A DNA stretch of 64,000 nt from NCBI RefSeq assembly GCF_021432085.1, contig NZ_CP090366.1:1860001-1924000 (forward strand), read 5' to 3'. The translations under genes were made by a program, and so were the position numbers. The stretch is from Stutzerimonas kunmingensis. GTDB taxonomy: Bacteria > Pseudomonadota > Gammaproteobacteria > Pseudomonadales > Pseudomonadaceae. Each line of letters begins with the position of its first letter. Within the stretch, counting starts at the first letter, position 1. The notes beneath the pieces are model-generated. The model worked only from the letters and a program-made list of their open reading frames with translations. It was not told the DNA's origin and did no database searches. This document shows, in pieces, positions 9,297 to 18,339 of the stretch.

Positions 9297-9361
9297 TTGT
9301 TCGGAAACGAAAACTTAGAGGCAAAGAATGCAGCTGTCAAAGTAAAAATTCGAACATTTTA
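9297..9361 (-). promoter_or_regulatory. GlpR-like operators and promoter region of glpFK
   Basis: TTGTTCG, four bases, CGAAAAC (about 9297-9314) and ATTCGAACATTTT (about 9348-9360) resemble GlpR half-sites and full sites. They lie 60-120 bases before the glpF start in an AT-rich stretch. The spacer between glpF and the DUF1275 gene (9240-9471) holds no other feature I can support. Confidence 0.55.
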
Positions 9362-9471
9362 CGGGCGCGCTGCGGGAACAAATGATGGTGCTTGCTGTCG
9401 CCGCGGTCCGAGTCATCGCCGTGACCGATGAAGCCTTGCCAACCGGGAGGGCGTTGGAAACCGTCGGTGTC

Positions 9472-10236
9472 TTAGCGCCGACGCCGCCAGAGGCGCCAGC
9501 CGAGCAGCAGATCGTCAGCCATCGGCACCAGAGCCAGTGCCAGCAGCAAGGCGGCCAGCGGGACCGTGGCGATGAAGCCGAAATGCTTGAAGCCGGCTGC
9601 GCCGCTCAATCCGCCGACGAAGAAGCTCATCACCATCAGCAGGTTGATACGCAGGCGCTGTCGGTTGGCCCGAACCGGTGGCATGTCGTCATGACGATTG
9701 CGGTTGAAGTAGATCAGCCTGCCCAGCTCGATGCCGATGTCGGTCACCATGCCAGTGATATGGGTGGTGCGCACTTCGGCATTGGAGAGCTTGGTGATGA
9801 TCGCGTTCTGCAGGCCCATGATGAAGCACAGCAGCACCACGGTCAGCGGCACGAAGAAACCCGGAACCGTCATCAGCCGCGCGCCGAGGATACCGAACAG
9901 CAGCAACAGCGCGGCTTCCAGCGCCAGCGGTAGCGCGTACTGGCTATGCAGACGGCGACGTCGCGAGAAGTTGATCATCAGCGTCGAGCACATGGCACCA
10001 AGAACGAACGAGAGCAATGCACCGAAGCCTGCCAGCGCCAGATCGGTGGCACCGAGGGCCAGGTTGTCGGCCATTGCCGAAACGATACCGGTCATGTGCG
10101 AGGTGTACTGCTGGACGGCGATGAACCCGCCGGCATTGGCGGCACCCGCGACAAACGCGAGGCACAGGCCGAGCTGACGATTGCTATGGGCGGACCGTCG
10201 GCGATCGGTCAGACGACGGGCGTACTTGATCGGCAT
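9472..10236 (-). CDS. DUF1275 (YoaK-like) membrane protein
   Basis: A 254-residue integral membrane protein with about six hydrophobic segments. It has the DUF1275 features FVAGAANAGGFIAVQQYTSHMTG near residue 30, FIMGLQNAIITKLSNAEVRTTHITGM in the middle, and a very basic C-terminus (WRLWRRRR). The family is widespread but its substrate or role is unknown. It is transcribed alone, between the glp locus and the helicase gene. Confidence 0.88.
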   Translation of the reverse strand: MPIKYARRLTDRRRSAHSNRQLGLCLAFVAGAANAGGFIAVQQYTSHMTGIVSAMADNLALGATDLALAGFGALLSFVLGAMCSTLMINFSRRRRLHSQYALPLALEAALLLLFGILGARLMTVPGFFVPLTVVLLCFIMGLQNAIITKLSNAEVRTTHITGMVTDIGIELGRLIYFNRNRHDDMPPVRANRQRLRINLLMVMSFFVGGLSGAAGFKHFGFIATVPLAALLLALALVPMADDLLLGWRLWRRRR

Positions 10237-10311
10237 GGCAGGCTCGCGCTCGGCAGCAAAGCGGCGATTATAGAGCGGCCGGCCTGGCTGGATCGCGATT
10301 GGTGGATATTC

Positions 10312-12672
10312 TCAACGTCGTCGCCCGGCCTTGCGGCCGCCGCCGCGTCGTGCAGCCCGCGGTTTGCGCTGGCGTGACAGTTCGCGGGTGATGGCGTCGT
10401 TGAGCAGCTTGCGCGCGTCTTCACCGTCGTCGTGCTCGGGAAAATGCTCGGGCAGGCTGCGGGCCAGATGCAGGTAGGTTTCCACCACATGCAGGGTACT
10501 TTCCAGGCTGGACAGGTCGCTGCCGAGCAGCAGCTTGGGCATCGGGATGGCGTGGCCTTCGGCGACTCGCTTGATCCAGCGCTGGGCATGCTGGCTGGCC
10601 GGGCTGTCGAAGCCGCCGCGGATCGGCGTGCAGGCGAACGTCCAGCGCAGCCAGAGCGGAATCTTCGGGTCGTCTATCAGCTCGATCCATTCGGCCAGTT
10701 CGTCCGGCAGTACCGAGATAAATGCCTCGCCGTAGTTTATGTTGCGGTTGAAGGTCAGCCAGGACCGCAGCAGGCTCGGTTCGCCCATCAGTTCGGAAAT
10801 TGCCGAGAGGTGATCGATGGACGGGCGCACCTGGAACTGGCTCAGGTCCACCGGCGCATCCGGGCTGTTGAACAGGCGGCGGATGGACTTGAGCGTCTGC
10901 GGGTCCAGCGCAGTGATCTCGCCGCTGTCGTGGTGACCGAAGCGCCCGGCGCGGCCGCCGATCTGCTTGACCTCCTGCACCTTGAGCTGGCGATTCTGGA
11001 TGCCGTCGAATTTCTCATCGGTATAGAAACACAGCGTGTGCGCCGGCAAGTTGAGGCCCATGCCGACCGCATCGGTAGCGACCATGATGTCCGCCTCGCC
11101 CTCGCGGAAGCGCCGGGCCTGCTCGCGTCGGACCTCGGGCGAGAGCGCACCGTAGACCACCGAGACGCTTTTGCCGGCGCTTTCGAGCATGCCCTTGAGC
11201 TCCAGCACCAGCTTGCGGCTGAACGCCACCAGCAGCGAGCCGGGTTCCAGCCGTTCCAGCGTCGTGGCGTGGCGGGCGACTTCAACCGGGGACAGGCGCT
11301 TGGTGCGTTGCACCACCAGCTTGTCCTCGCACAGATCGCAAAGCGTGCGCAAGGAGGGTTCGATCAGCGCTGGCCCGGTCATCATCAGTTGCGGCGTATG
11401 GGCGCTGACCAGTGCATCGACCCAGGCCCAGCCACGTTGCGAGTCGGCCATCATCTGTACCTCGTCGACCACCACCACATCCCAATGCTGATGGCGGAAA
11501 CGCGCGAACTCCTCCACGGTGCAGCAGAAGTGTGTGGCGCCTTCGCGGATGATTTCTTCCTCGCCGGTTACAAGTGAGCAGCGCACGCCCATCGTCTCAA
11601 TGCGCTCCTGGTTTTCCAGCGCCATCAGGCGCAGCGGCGACAGGTAGATGCCGTGCTCGGCCGCAGCCATCGCCTCGATGGAACGGTGCGTCTTGCCGCT
11701 GTTGGTCGGGCCGAGCAGGGCGGTCCAGCGTCGCGTCAGGCGCCGGGCCGGGTAGAGCTTGTGGTAGTGGACGAAGCGCGGGTTGTTCTCCAGCAGCACG
11801 GCAAACGCCATTTTTTCCTCGTGCTCGCGGCGGGCGGCGCGAATCGCCTTGCGCATGCGGCCGGGTTCCAGGGCGATGAGCTCGGTAAGACGCTTGTGCC
11901 CGAGCAGTTGCAGATCGAAATCGCGGGCGAGCTCGAGCATGCGCTCGAAGGTGGCCTGCAGCTCGTCGCGATCCTGGCGCTTCCACGCCTCGACTTCCGC
12001 CACGCTGAGCAGATGATCCTGGCCGGAAGGAACCCGCCGCTGCAATTCGAGGGTGAGATTGCCGCGCTGCAAGGCCACCACGTAGCGCAGCTCATGGCGA
12101 ATCTCGTTGAGGGTGGCGATGGCATGCGGCAGAAATTCATCAACCCGTGGCAGTTCCGGGCGGATGCGTGCCAGGCACCGCTGCCGCTCGTCCTCGTCCA
12201 TTTCGGCGAAGGGCCGTTCGAGCACCTGTAGCCGATTGCGCACATAACGCTGTACGGCCTGTTTCAGGTTGTCGGCGAAATCGTCGCGCCGCGCGCTATC
12301 GTCCAGACGCAGCGCCCAGTCCGGCTCCAGCAGATGGACCGGCGAGCCCAGGCTGAAGGTCTTCTCGCTGCCGAACACATCCACGCTGCAGTGGATCTCG
12401 CCGAGATCACGGCTGACGACCCGATCGAGCAACTCGTCTGCAGCAGGCGCGGCCAGTAGTTCTTCCACCGCCTGCCCATGCAGCCCCAGCCAGAATGCCT
12501 TGGCCGCGCGAGCCAAGCCGACGATGGGGTAGCCGACGTACGGGGTGAACCACTTTTCCTGGTGATGCTTCTTCGCGGTGAATTCCGGATATCGCGCCGT
12601 TGCCCAGTCGAGGAAGCGCGCCAGACGTTCGAGCCTGATGGATTTGAACTGCTTGCCCCCGGTCTTGGCCAT
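10312..12672 (-). CDS. Suv3-like DEAD/DEAH-box RNA helicase
   Basis: A 786-residue superfamily 2 helicase. An N-terminal region of about 310 residues, unrelated to known catalytic motifs, precedes the helicase core: Walker A GPTNSGKTHR (about 319-328), the Walker B equivalent VVDEVQMMADSQRGWAWVDA (about 399-418), VATDAVGMGLNL, and motif VI QIGGRAGRFG (about 570). GPTNSGKT with DEVQ and RGWAW is characteristic of the Suv3 RNA helicase family, known from mitochondrial RNA turnover. The C-terminus ends in an Arg/Lys/Gly-rich tail suited to RNA binding. The ATG at 12672 has AAAGG at 8 bases and is preferred over a GTG three codons upstream. Confidence 0.88.
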   Translation of the reverse strand: MAKTGGKQFKSIRLERLARFLDWATARYPEFTAKKHHQEKWFTPYVGYPIVGLARAAKAFWLGLHGQAVEELLAAPAADELLDRVVSRDLGEIHCSVDVFGSEKTFSLGSPVHLLEPDWALRLDDSARRDDFADNLKQAVQRYVRNRLQVLERPFAEMDEDERQRCLARIRPELPRVDEFLPHAIATLNEIRHELRYVVALQRGNLTLELQRRVPSGQDHLLSVAEVEAWKRQDRDELQATFERMLELARDFDLQLLGHKRLTELIALEPGRMRKAIRAARREHEEKMAFAVLLENNPRFVHYHKLYPARRLTRRWTALLGPTNSGKTHRSIEAMAAAEHGIYLSPLRLMALENQERIETMGVRCSLVTGEEEIIREGATHFCCTVEEFARFRHQHWDVVVVDEVQMMADSQRGWAWVDALVSAHTPQLMMTGPALIEPSLRTLCDLCEDKLVVQRTKRLSPVEVARHATTLERLEPGSLLVAFSRKLVLELKGMLESAGKSVSVVYGALSPEVRREQARRFREGEADIMVATDAVGMGLNLPAHTLCFYTDEKFDGIQNRQLKVQEVKQIGGRAGRFGHHDSGEITALDPQTLKSIRRLFNSPDAPVDLSQFQVRPSIDHLSAISELMGEPSLLRSWLTFNRNINYGEAFISVLPDELAEWIELIDDPKIPLWLRWTFACTPIRGGFDSPASQHAQRWIKRVAEGHAIPMPKLLLGSDLSSLESTLHVVETYLHLARSLPEHFPEHDDGEDARKLLNDAITRELSRQRKPRAARRGGGRKAGRRR

Positions 12673-12943
12673 GATCGACACCTTTGCTGATCAGTCTTCT
12701 TTGTACGACTCGCGTTGCGCTCGTTTGCTCGGCGGCGCGCATGGCCGGCCGGGGATTATAGAGGCCAGCGCCGGCTTTTCTCTTGCGCCTGACTGCAATC
12801 AAGAAAGCAAATTGTCCGTAAGGGTGGCGGTTGGCCATTATTCATCGATGTCCTATAGTGCGCGCCGCAATGGATGGCAAACAGCCCGGTCGAGCCGGCT
12901 GGATGAGAGCTATCGATTTTTGATGGACAACAGGAAATTACAG

Positions 12944-13381
12944 ATGAACGCCAAACACATTCTTGCCGTAGCCGTTGCTGCCACACTGCTTTCGGCCTGC
13001 ACCGCCACCACTTCGCTGCGCTCCACCGATCCGGACCTGGCAATCAAGATCAACCAGGACGCGCCGCTAGTGCTGAAGAACCCCGTCAGCAAGACCTACA
13101 AGGCCACCAGCTTCGGCCAGTACCGCTTCCGCGCCGAGAAGCCGGGGATGGAGCCTATGTATGGTCTGATCCCGTTGAAATTCAACAGCGGCTATCTGGT
13201 CGCCGACATCCTTTTCTTCGCACCCGCCGCGTTCTACAACCTGCGCGAGGTGTACCCGTTCTACGAGTTCGACGTAGAGAAGAACGAGGTCCGCTACAAG
13301 AAGAACGTTGGCGATCAGTGGACCGTGTACAAGCCGACACCAGCGGAAGTGGCTCGCGCTCAGGCGTACTTCGCCAACTGA
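12944..13381 (+). CDS. Putative lipoprotein, unknown function
   Basis: A 145-residue protein with a lipoprotein signal peptide (MNAKHILAVAVAATLLSAC; lipobox LSAC with Cys at position 19), so it is probably an outer- or inner-membrane lipoprotein. The mature part includes a hydrophobic stretch (YLVADILFFAPAAFYNLREVYPFYEF) and a charged C-terminus, an arrangement common in small pseudomonad lipoproteins with no assigned function. AGGA precedes the ATG at 12944. An alternative in-frame ATG lies seven codons upstream. Confidence 0.8.
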   Translation: MNAKHILAVAVAATLLSACTATTSLRSTDPDLAIKINQDAPLVLKNPVSKTYKATSFGQYRFRAEKPGMEPMYGLIPLKFNSGYLVADILFFAPAAFYNLREVYPFYEFDVEKNEVRYKKNVGDQWTVYKPTPAEVARAQAYFAN

Positions 13382-13392
13382 TCGCAGCCGGC

Positions 13393-13420
13393 AGCCCTTG
13401 CGTCTGTTGACGCAGGGGCT
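13393..13420. terminator. Bidirectional hairpin terminator
   Basis: AGCCCTTGCGTC and GACGCAGGGGCT form a 12-bp stem with one G-U pair and a 4-base loop. It sits between the convergent ends of the lipoprotein gene and the channel gene. Confidence 0.75.
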
Positions 13421-13426
13421 CCGCAA

Positions 13427-14215
13427 TCAAACCCCTCGCTCTGCCGCATCGCCATCGTCACGGCGATCGTCCCCCAGCTGCAGCTTCAGGCTGCGCACTT
13501 CTTCAGTCAGACATTCCACCTGTACCAGTAGTCGCTGCAGGGTTTCGCGGTCGGCCAGCTGGTCGCGGTTGTCTTCCTCGTTGCGGTCGGCGACGAACAG
13601 CGAACCGATGTAGGCCGCGAAGCTGCCGAACAGACCGACTCCGGACACCATCAGCATCACTGCGACGATACGGCCCAGAGTGGTGACCGGATAGAAGTCG
13701 CCGTAGCCGACCGTGGTCACGGTGACGAACGCCCACCACAGTGCCTCTTCCGGCGTATTGATCGAGCTTTCTGGGTTCGGCGCTTCCACCAGCAGCATGG
13801 TCAGCGCGCCAAACGCTACCAGCAGCATGGTTGCCGTGGCGGCGGAGGCGACGATGCCTTCGGCGCGGTTGCGGAACAGGATGCGCCAGATCAGCCGCAA
13901 CGACTTGATCGCCCGCAGCACCCGCAGAATCTGGAAGGCCCGAAACAGCTTGGCCGCCTGCAACCCGCCGGCAGGCACGCTGGCCAGCAGGTCGATCCAG
14001 CCCCAGCGCATGAAGCGCAGCTTGTCGTCGGCTTCCTGCAGGCGCATCCAGAAATCGATGAAGAAAAAGAAGCACACGATGTTGTCCAGATACCCGAGCA
14101 GAGTCGATACGTCGTCGGGTAGGTCGAACACCAGATCGGCCACCAGTGCACCGATCACGTAGACCGATAGCAACAGGATGAATATCTGAAAAGGTGTGAC
14201 GGCGCGATGCTTCAT
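13427..14215 (-). CDS. Voltage-gated potassium channel-like protein
   Basis: A 262-residue six-transmembrane Kv-type channel. Helices S1-S3 are followed by an S4-like helix with Arg/Lys at regular intervals (KLFRAFQILRVLRAIKSLRLIWR, about residues 90-112). The pore loop carries the K+ selectivity filter TTVGYGD (about 166-172). A C-terminal coiled coil (about 215-245) could drive tetramerisation. The physiological role of bacterial Kv channels is mostly unknown. It is divergent from the DUF72 gene and convergent with the lipoprotein gene. Confidence 0.93.
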   Translation of the reverse strand: MKHRAVTPFQIFILLLSVYVIGALVADLVFDLPDDVSTLLGYLDNIVCFFFFIDFWMRLQEADDKLRFMRWGWIDLLASVPAGGLQAAKLFRAFQILRVLRAIKSLRLIWRILFRNRAEGIVASAATATMLLVAFGALTMLLVEAPNPESSINTPEEALWWAFVTVTTVGYGDFYPVTTLGRIVAVMLMVSGVGLFGSFAAYIGSLFVADRNEEDNRDQLADRETLQRLLVQVECLTEEVRSLKLQLGDDRRDDGDAAERGV

Positions 14216-14303
14216 GAGTCAACCGGGTTTCGTTGGGCAGGTTGGCGCAAGTTTAAAGCACACCGCGGTAATCGGGCCGGAACGATGGGCAGGAGTGTTG
14301 GGG

Positions 14304-15053
14304 ATGGAAGTGCGCAAGATGATTGGTATCGGCTGTGCCGGCTGGAGCCTGCCGCGCGAGGCGTGGCCGGCATTCGCTGAGCAAGGCACGCACCTGCAGC
14401 GCTACAGCGGAGAGCTATCGGTGGTCGAGATCAACAGCTCGTTCTACCGACCGCATCGCCCGGCCACCTATCGCAAGTGGGCGGCGAGCGTGCCGGAGAA
14501 CTTCCGCTTTTGCGTGAAGATGCCCAGGCAGATCAGCCATGAGCTGCGCTTGCGCGAGTGTGACGAGGCGCTCGAGCGCTTTCTCGGCGAATCGACCGAG
14601 CTGGCTGAAAAGCTCGGCTGCCTGTTGCTGCAATTGCCGCCATCGCTGACCTTCGATCCTTCAACGGCGGAGGACTTCTTCGCTGCCATGCGCGCACGCT
14701 ACGACGGTGCACTGGTACTCGAACCGCGGCATGCGAGCTGGCTGGACGCCGGTGAGCTGCTCGAGCGTTGGCGTATCGCACGGGTGGCGGCAGATCCTTC
14801 GCCAATTGCAGGAGCAGAGCAGGCGGGCGGCTGGTCGGGCATGCGCTACTACCGACTGCACGGTTCGCCACGCATCTACCATTCTGCGTACTCGGCCGAA
14901 TGGCTGGAGCGGCTGGCTGGTGAGTTGCGGACTTCTGCTCGGTCCGGCGTGCCGTGCTGGTGCATTTTCGACAATACCGCCAGCGGCGCTGCGGTGAGCA
15001 ATGCGCTGGCACTGCAGGCGCTGCTGGCAGACGAAACCGCCTGGTCGCCCTAG
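14304..15053 (+). CDS. DUF72 family protein (YecE-like TIM barrel)
   Basis: A 249-residue protein beginning MEVRKMIGIGCAGWSLPREAW and continuing through VVEINSSFYRPHRPATYRKWA, FRFCVKMPRQISHE, LLLQLPPSL, VLEPRHASW, and near the C-terminus YYRLHGSPRIY and CWCIFDNTASGAA. These are the ordered conserved blocks of DUF72 (YecE), a TIM-barrel family of unknown catalytic role. AGGAG lies 8 bases before the ATG at 14304; a second in-frame ATG five codons on is possible. Its stop overlaps the convergent gene by four bases (CTAG). Confidence 0.9.
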   Translation: MEVRKMIGIGCAGWSLPREAWPAFAEQGTHLQRYSGELSVVEINSSFYRPHRPATYRKWAASVPENFRFCVKMPRQISHELRLRECDEALERFLGESTELAEKLGCLLLQLPPSLTFDPSTAEDFFAAMRARYDGALVLEPRHASWLDAGELLERWRIARVAADPSPIAGAEQAGGWSGMRYYRLHGSPRIYHSAYSAEWLERLAGELRTSARSGVPCWCIFDNTASGAAVSNALALQALLADETAWSP

Positions 15054-15670
15054 CGCGGGATGATGCGTACGCGACCCGCGGTGTTGTCGCGTCGGGCAGC
15101 CTTTTCGTTTTCCGCGCGGCCGGGAATCGAGCCGAGATCCGCACCGCGATCCGGTGTCGAGCTGCCGTCCAGTTCGCGCTCGTCGACGCTGATCGAGGTG
15201 GCGTCCGGGTAGCCGGTGGTCAGCGTCTCGGTGCTGGCGGTCACCGGGGTGGCATCGTCGTCGCCCCATTTGGCGCTGCGCTCGTCGATATCGATGGCGC
15301 CGTTGCGCTCCATGACACGCTCGACTGCGGAAACCCGGCTGTCGTCCTCCAGCGTTACGGTGACGTCGTCCTCCAGCGTTACGGTGACGATGGTCGATCC
15401 GCGGCGGGCCGCTTCGGGGTAACGACCGGCATGCTGGCTCGATCCGTCGCCGAAGACCTTGTGAAAGAAACTGCCGATCTTGTCGGCCACTGTTGCGTCT
15501 TCACCCGGCTCTTCGCCGACCACTTCCACACGGCTGCTGTCGACGGTGTCGCTGTTGAAGGATGCCGATATCTGGATGTCGTCGCTGGACACTCCCTCGC
15601 TCACGAGTTCGGCTTTCACTTTCTCTGCTTCGGCATAGCGGTCGAAAGCGGCAATTAGAATCTGGGTCAT
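15050..15670 (-). CDS. General-stress-protein-17M-like protein
   Basis: A 206-residue soluble, acidic protein. The N-terminal part (MTQILIAAFDRYAEAEKVKAELVSEG) resembles the ferredoxin-like fold of general stress protein 17M domains, which take part in a poorly understood stress response. A hydrophilic region then holds a duplicated VTVTLEDD octapeptide (about residues 95-110), followed by a low-complexity tail. AAAGGTGA precedes the ATG at 15670. Its stop overlaps that of the DUF72 gene tail to tail. Confidence 0.65.
   Translation of the reverse strand: MTQILIAAFDRYAEAEKVKAELVSEGVSSDDIQISASFNSDTVDSSRVEVVGEEPGEDATVADKIGSFFHKVFGDGSSQHAGRYPEAARRGSTIVTVTLEDDVTVTLEDDSRVSAVERVMERNGAIDIDERSAKWGDDDATPVTASTETLTTGYPDATSISVDERELDGSSTPDRGADLGSIPGRAENEKAARRDNTAGRVRIIPR
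15341..15388 (-). repeat. In-frame 24-bp perfect tandem duplication
   Basis: Two identical adjacent 24-base units (15341-15364 and 15365-15388) each encode VTVTLEDD on the minus strand inside the stress-protein gene. Perfect identity suggests a recent slippage event or an assembly artefact. Confidence 0.9.
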
Positions 15671-15839
15671 GACTTCACCTTTCATATGCAGCGAGGCTGC
15701 GGTGGCGGGCGTCTGGACCGATAGCGGTCAACGCATGGGTACTGATCGTTGGGCGCGGCGAGCCGCACGATGGTTCCGTGCGGACTCATTATCCGATGCT
15801 TCGCCTGGAGCCGCGCCGGCCCGGGCTTTCCACCGCCGG

Positions 15840-16703
15840 CTAGCTGTTAACCACCTTGCCGCCATTGATATGAATGGTCTGGCCACTGACATAGGACGAG
15901 TCCTCGCAGGCCAGATAGACATAAGCCGGACCCAGTTCGGAAGGCTGGCCGCAGCGGCCCATGGGCATCTGGCTGCCGAAGTCTTCGAGCATCTGCGGGT
16001 CGTGCTTGCCGAGCGACGGTGGCTGCAGCGGCGTCCAGATCGGGCCTGGCGCGATCTGGTTGACGCGGATCTCGCGCTCGATCAACTGCTGTGACAGCGC
16101 GCGGGTGAACCCGTCGATCGCGCCCTTGGTCGAGGTGTAGTCGACCAGCAGCGGGTGACCGATAAAGGAGTTGATCGAGGTGGTGTTGATGATCGAGGCG
16201 CCGGCCTGCAGATGGGGCAGGGCGGCACGGGTGAGATAGAAGTAGCCGTGGATGTTGGTGGCGAAGGTCTTCTCCCACTGCTCGTCGGTGATGTCCTCGA
16301 GGCGGATCTGCACCTCCTGGCGGCCGGCATTGTTGACCAGCACGTCCAGCCGGCCGAAGGCCTTCACGGTTTGTTCGACGGCATCGTTGCAGTGGCGGCT
16401 GTCGCGGATGTCGCCAGCGATCAACAGGCAGCGCTGGCCTTCGGCCTCCACCATCCGCTTGGCGTTTTCGGCGTCCTCGTGTTCGTCGAGATACATGATC
16501 GCGACGTCCGCACCTTCACGGGCGAAGTGCACCGCTGCCGCGCGACCGATGCCGCTGTCGCCGCCACTGATCAGCGCGACCTTTCCGGCCAGCTTGCCAC
16601 TGCCCTTGTAGCTGTCGCGGATGAACTCGGCCTGCGGGTGCATTTCGGTTTCGCGACCGGGCAGACGGTCCTGCTGCTGAGCGGGAATCTTCGGGTAAGC
16701 CAT
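15840..16703 (-). CDS. SDR family oxidoreductase (YghA-like)
   Basis: A 287-residue short-chain dehydrogenase of the longer YghA/glucose-dehydrogenase-like group. It has an N-terminal extension of about 40 residues with MAYPKIPAQQQ. The NAD(P)-binding SGGDSGIGRA is at about 46-55, LVNNAGRQ near 120, and the catalytic Ser with YTSTK near 187. The C-terminal block is APGPIWTPLQP...YVSGQTIHINGG. It probably reduces or oxidises a small carbonyl or alcohol; the substrate is unknown. GGAG precedes the ATG at 16703. Confidence 0.9.
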   Translation of the reverse strand: MAYPKIPAQQQDRLPGRETEMHPQAEFIRDSYKGSGKLAGKVALISGGDSGIGRAAAVHFAREGADVAIMYLDEHEDAENAKRMVEAEGQRCLLIAGDIRDSRHCNDAVEQTVKAFGRLDVLVNNAGRQEVQIRLEDITDEQWEKTFATNIHGYFYLTRAALPHLQAGASIINTTSINSFIGHPLLVDYTSTKGAIDGFTRALSQQLIEREIRVNQIAPGPIWTPLQPPSLGKHDPQMLEDFGSQMPMGRCGQPSELGPAYVYLACEDSSYVSGQTIHINGGKVVNS

Positions 16704-16865
16704 ACGTACTCCAGTCCTGAAATGGGTTCTGTAGGTACGGCTGGCGCTCGCCTGGAAAGTTTCGCCAGGATGCCGAACGGAAGTCAGGCAGCGGCAGAGC
16801 GCCGTGACGAACCACCGGCAGCAGCGACGCCTTTGCGGCCGCTCGTCGTGGCGCACGTTTGCGAC

Positions 16866-16894
16866 CTGACATCAGCGGATGGCGGGCGTAGAAT
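16866..16894 (+). promoter_or_regulatory. Candidate sigma-70 promoter upstream of sotB-like gene
   Basis: CTGACA at 16866-16871, a 17-base spacer and TAGAAT at 16889-16894 make a good sigma-70 promoter about 170 bases before the efflux gene. The rest of the 361-base spacer 16704-17064 shows no other gene or clear signal. Confidence 0.5.
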
Positions 16895-17064
16895 CCGCGC
16901 CGCTTCGACTGTCCCGTCCCTCACTCCATCCGCTCCCGCTGCCTTCCTGCTCGCTTCGCGCGTGCGGGCCGCGTGCGTCATGGTATTCGGGCAGGAACCG
17001 TCGCCCTTACACCCTCATTCGTCGCGCTTTGCGTCGAGTGAATCGATACCAGACCCACTTCTCC

Positions 17065-18255
17065 ATGAACGAATCGCAAAGCTCCCCGGCCGGGAGCTGG
17101 CTTAGCGTTATCGCACTGGCGCTGGCCGCCTTCATCTTCAACACCACCGAGTTCGTCCCTGTGGCACTGCTCAGCGACATTGGCCGCTCGTTCGACATGC
17201 CGCCATCCCAGGTCGGGCTGATGCTGACCATTTACGCCTGGGTGGTTGCGCTGGTGTCGCTGCCGATGATGCTGCTGACGCGCAATTTCGAGCGCCGCAC
17301 GCTGCTCATACTGGTCTTTGTGGTGTTCATCGGCAGCCATCTGGTTTCGAGCGTGGCGTCTAGCTACGGCATGCTGATGCTCAGTCGGATCGGCATCGCT
17401 TTGGCACACGCAGTGTTCTGGTCGATTACCGCATCGTTGGCAGTACGTGTGGCGCCCGCAGGCAAGCAGGCGCAAGCCCTGGGTCTGCTGGCGACCGGCA
17501 GTGCGCTGGCGATGGTGCTGGGCATTCCGCTGGGGCGCGTGGTGGGCGCTGCGCTGGACTGGCGCACCACCTTCCTGGCCATCGGTGTGATTGCCGCGCT
17601 GGTGCTGGTTGTCCTGGCGCGGACGCTGCCATCGCTGCCGAGCCAGAATTCCGGTTCATTGCGCAGCCTGCCGATGCTGTTCAAGCGCCCTGCGCTGTTG
17701 ACCGCCTATGCGCTGACCGCGTTGGTCATCACCGCGCAGTTCACCGCCTACACCTACATCGAGCCCTTTGCGCAAACCGTCGCGCACCTGAGCGGCGACA
17801 TGACCACCGTCCTGCTGTTGCTCTTCGGCGGTGCCGGTCTGCTCGGTTCGTTGCTGTTCAGCCGATACAGCGCGCGCTATCCGAGGGGCTTTCTGATCGC
17901 GGCGATCGCGGTCATGGCGATCTGTCTGCTGCTGTTGCTGCCGGCCTCGCGCGAGAGTTCGCTGCTCGGTGCGGTGGTGGTGATCTGGGGTATCGCCGGG
18001 ATGTGCTTTGGCCTGGCCGTGCAATCGAAGGTACTGAACCTGGCTTCGGACGCGACCGACGTTGCCATGGCCATGTTCTCCGGCATCTACAACGTCGGAA
18101 TCGGCGGCGGCGCCTTGCTCGGCAGCCTCGTTGTCAGCCATCTGGGGTTGCGTGAGATCGGCGTGGCTGCCGGCTTGCTCGCGGTCGCCGGCCTGTTGCT
18201 TTGCAGCCTTGCGACCTATCGCTTAGCCAGGCCTGCCAGCGGCACGGCGGTGTAG
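17065..18255 (+). CDS. sotB: Major facilitator superfamily sugar/drug efflux transporter (SotB-like)
   Basis: A 396-residue inner-membrane transporter with twelve hydrophobic segments. It opens with [55 protein letters not shown], the region typical of the SotB/YdeA group that exports arabinose, IPTG and other sugars or toxic compounds. [19 protein letters not shown] (about TM5) is also conserved. The ATG at 17065 was chosen because the channel homologues begin with MNE-like starts; the longer in-frame extension from 16879 runs through the promoter. Confidence 0.88.
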   Translation: MNESQSSPAGSWLSVIALALAAFIFNTTEFVPVALLSDIGRSFDMPPSQVGLMLTIYAWVVALVSLPMMLLTRNFERRTLLILVFVVFIGSHLVSSVASSYGMLMLSRIGIALAHAVFWSITASLAVRVAPAGKQAQALGLLATGSALAMVLGIPLGRVVGAALDWRTTFLAIGVIAALVLVVLARTLPSLPSQNSGSLRSLPMLFKRPALLTAYALTALVITAQFTAYTYIEPFAQTVAHLSGDMTTVLLLLFGGAGLLGSLLFSRYSARYPRGFLIAAIAVMAICLLLLLPASRESSLLGAVVVIWGIAGMCFGLAVQSKVLNLASDATDVAMAMFSGIYNVGIGGGALLGSLVVSHLGLREIGVAAGLLAVAGLLLCSLATYRLARPASGTAV

Positions 18256-18339
18256 CTGGGCTACGTGTGATCCGCTGCCGGGCTTGGTTGTTGCGGTGGG
18301 ATCAGCAGGCTTTCGCAGAGTTAGCTTGGAAAGCTGTGG

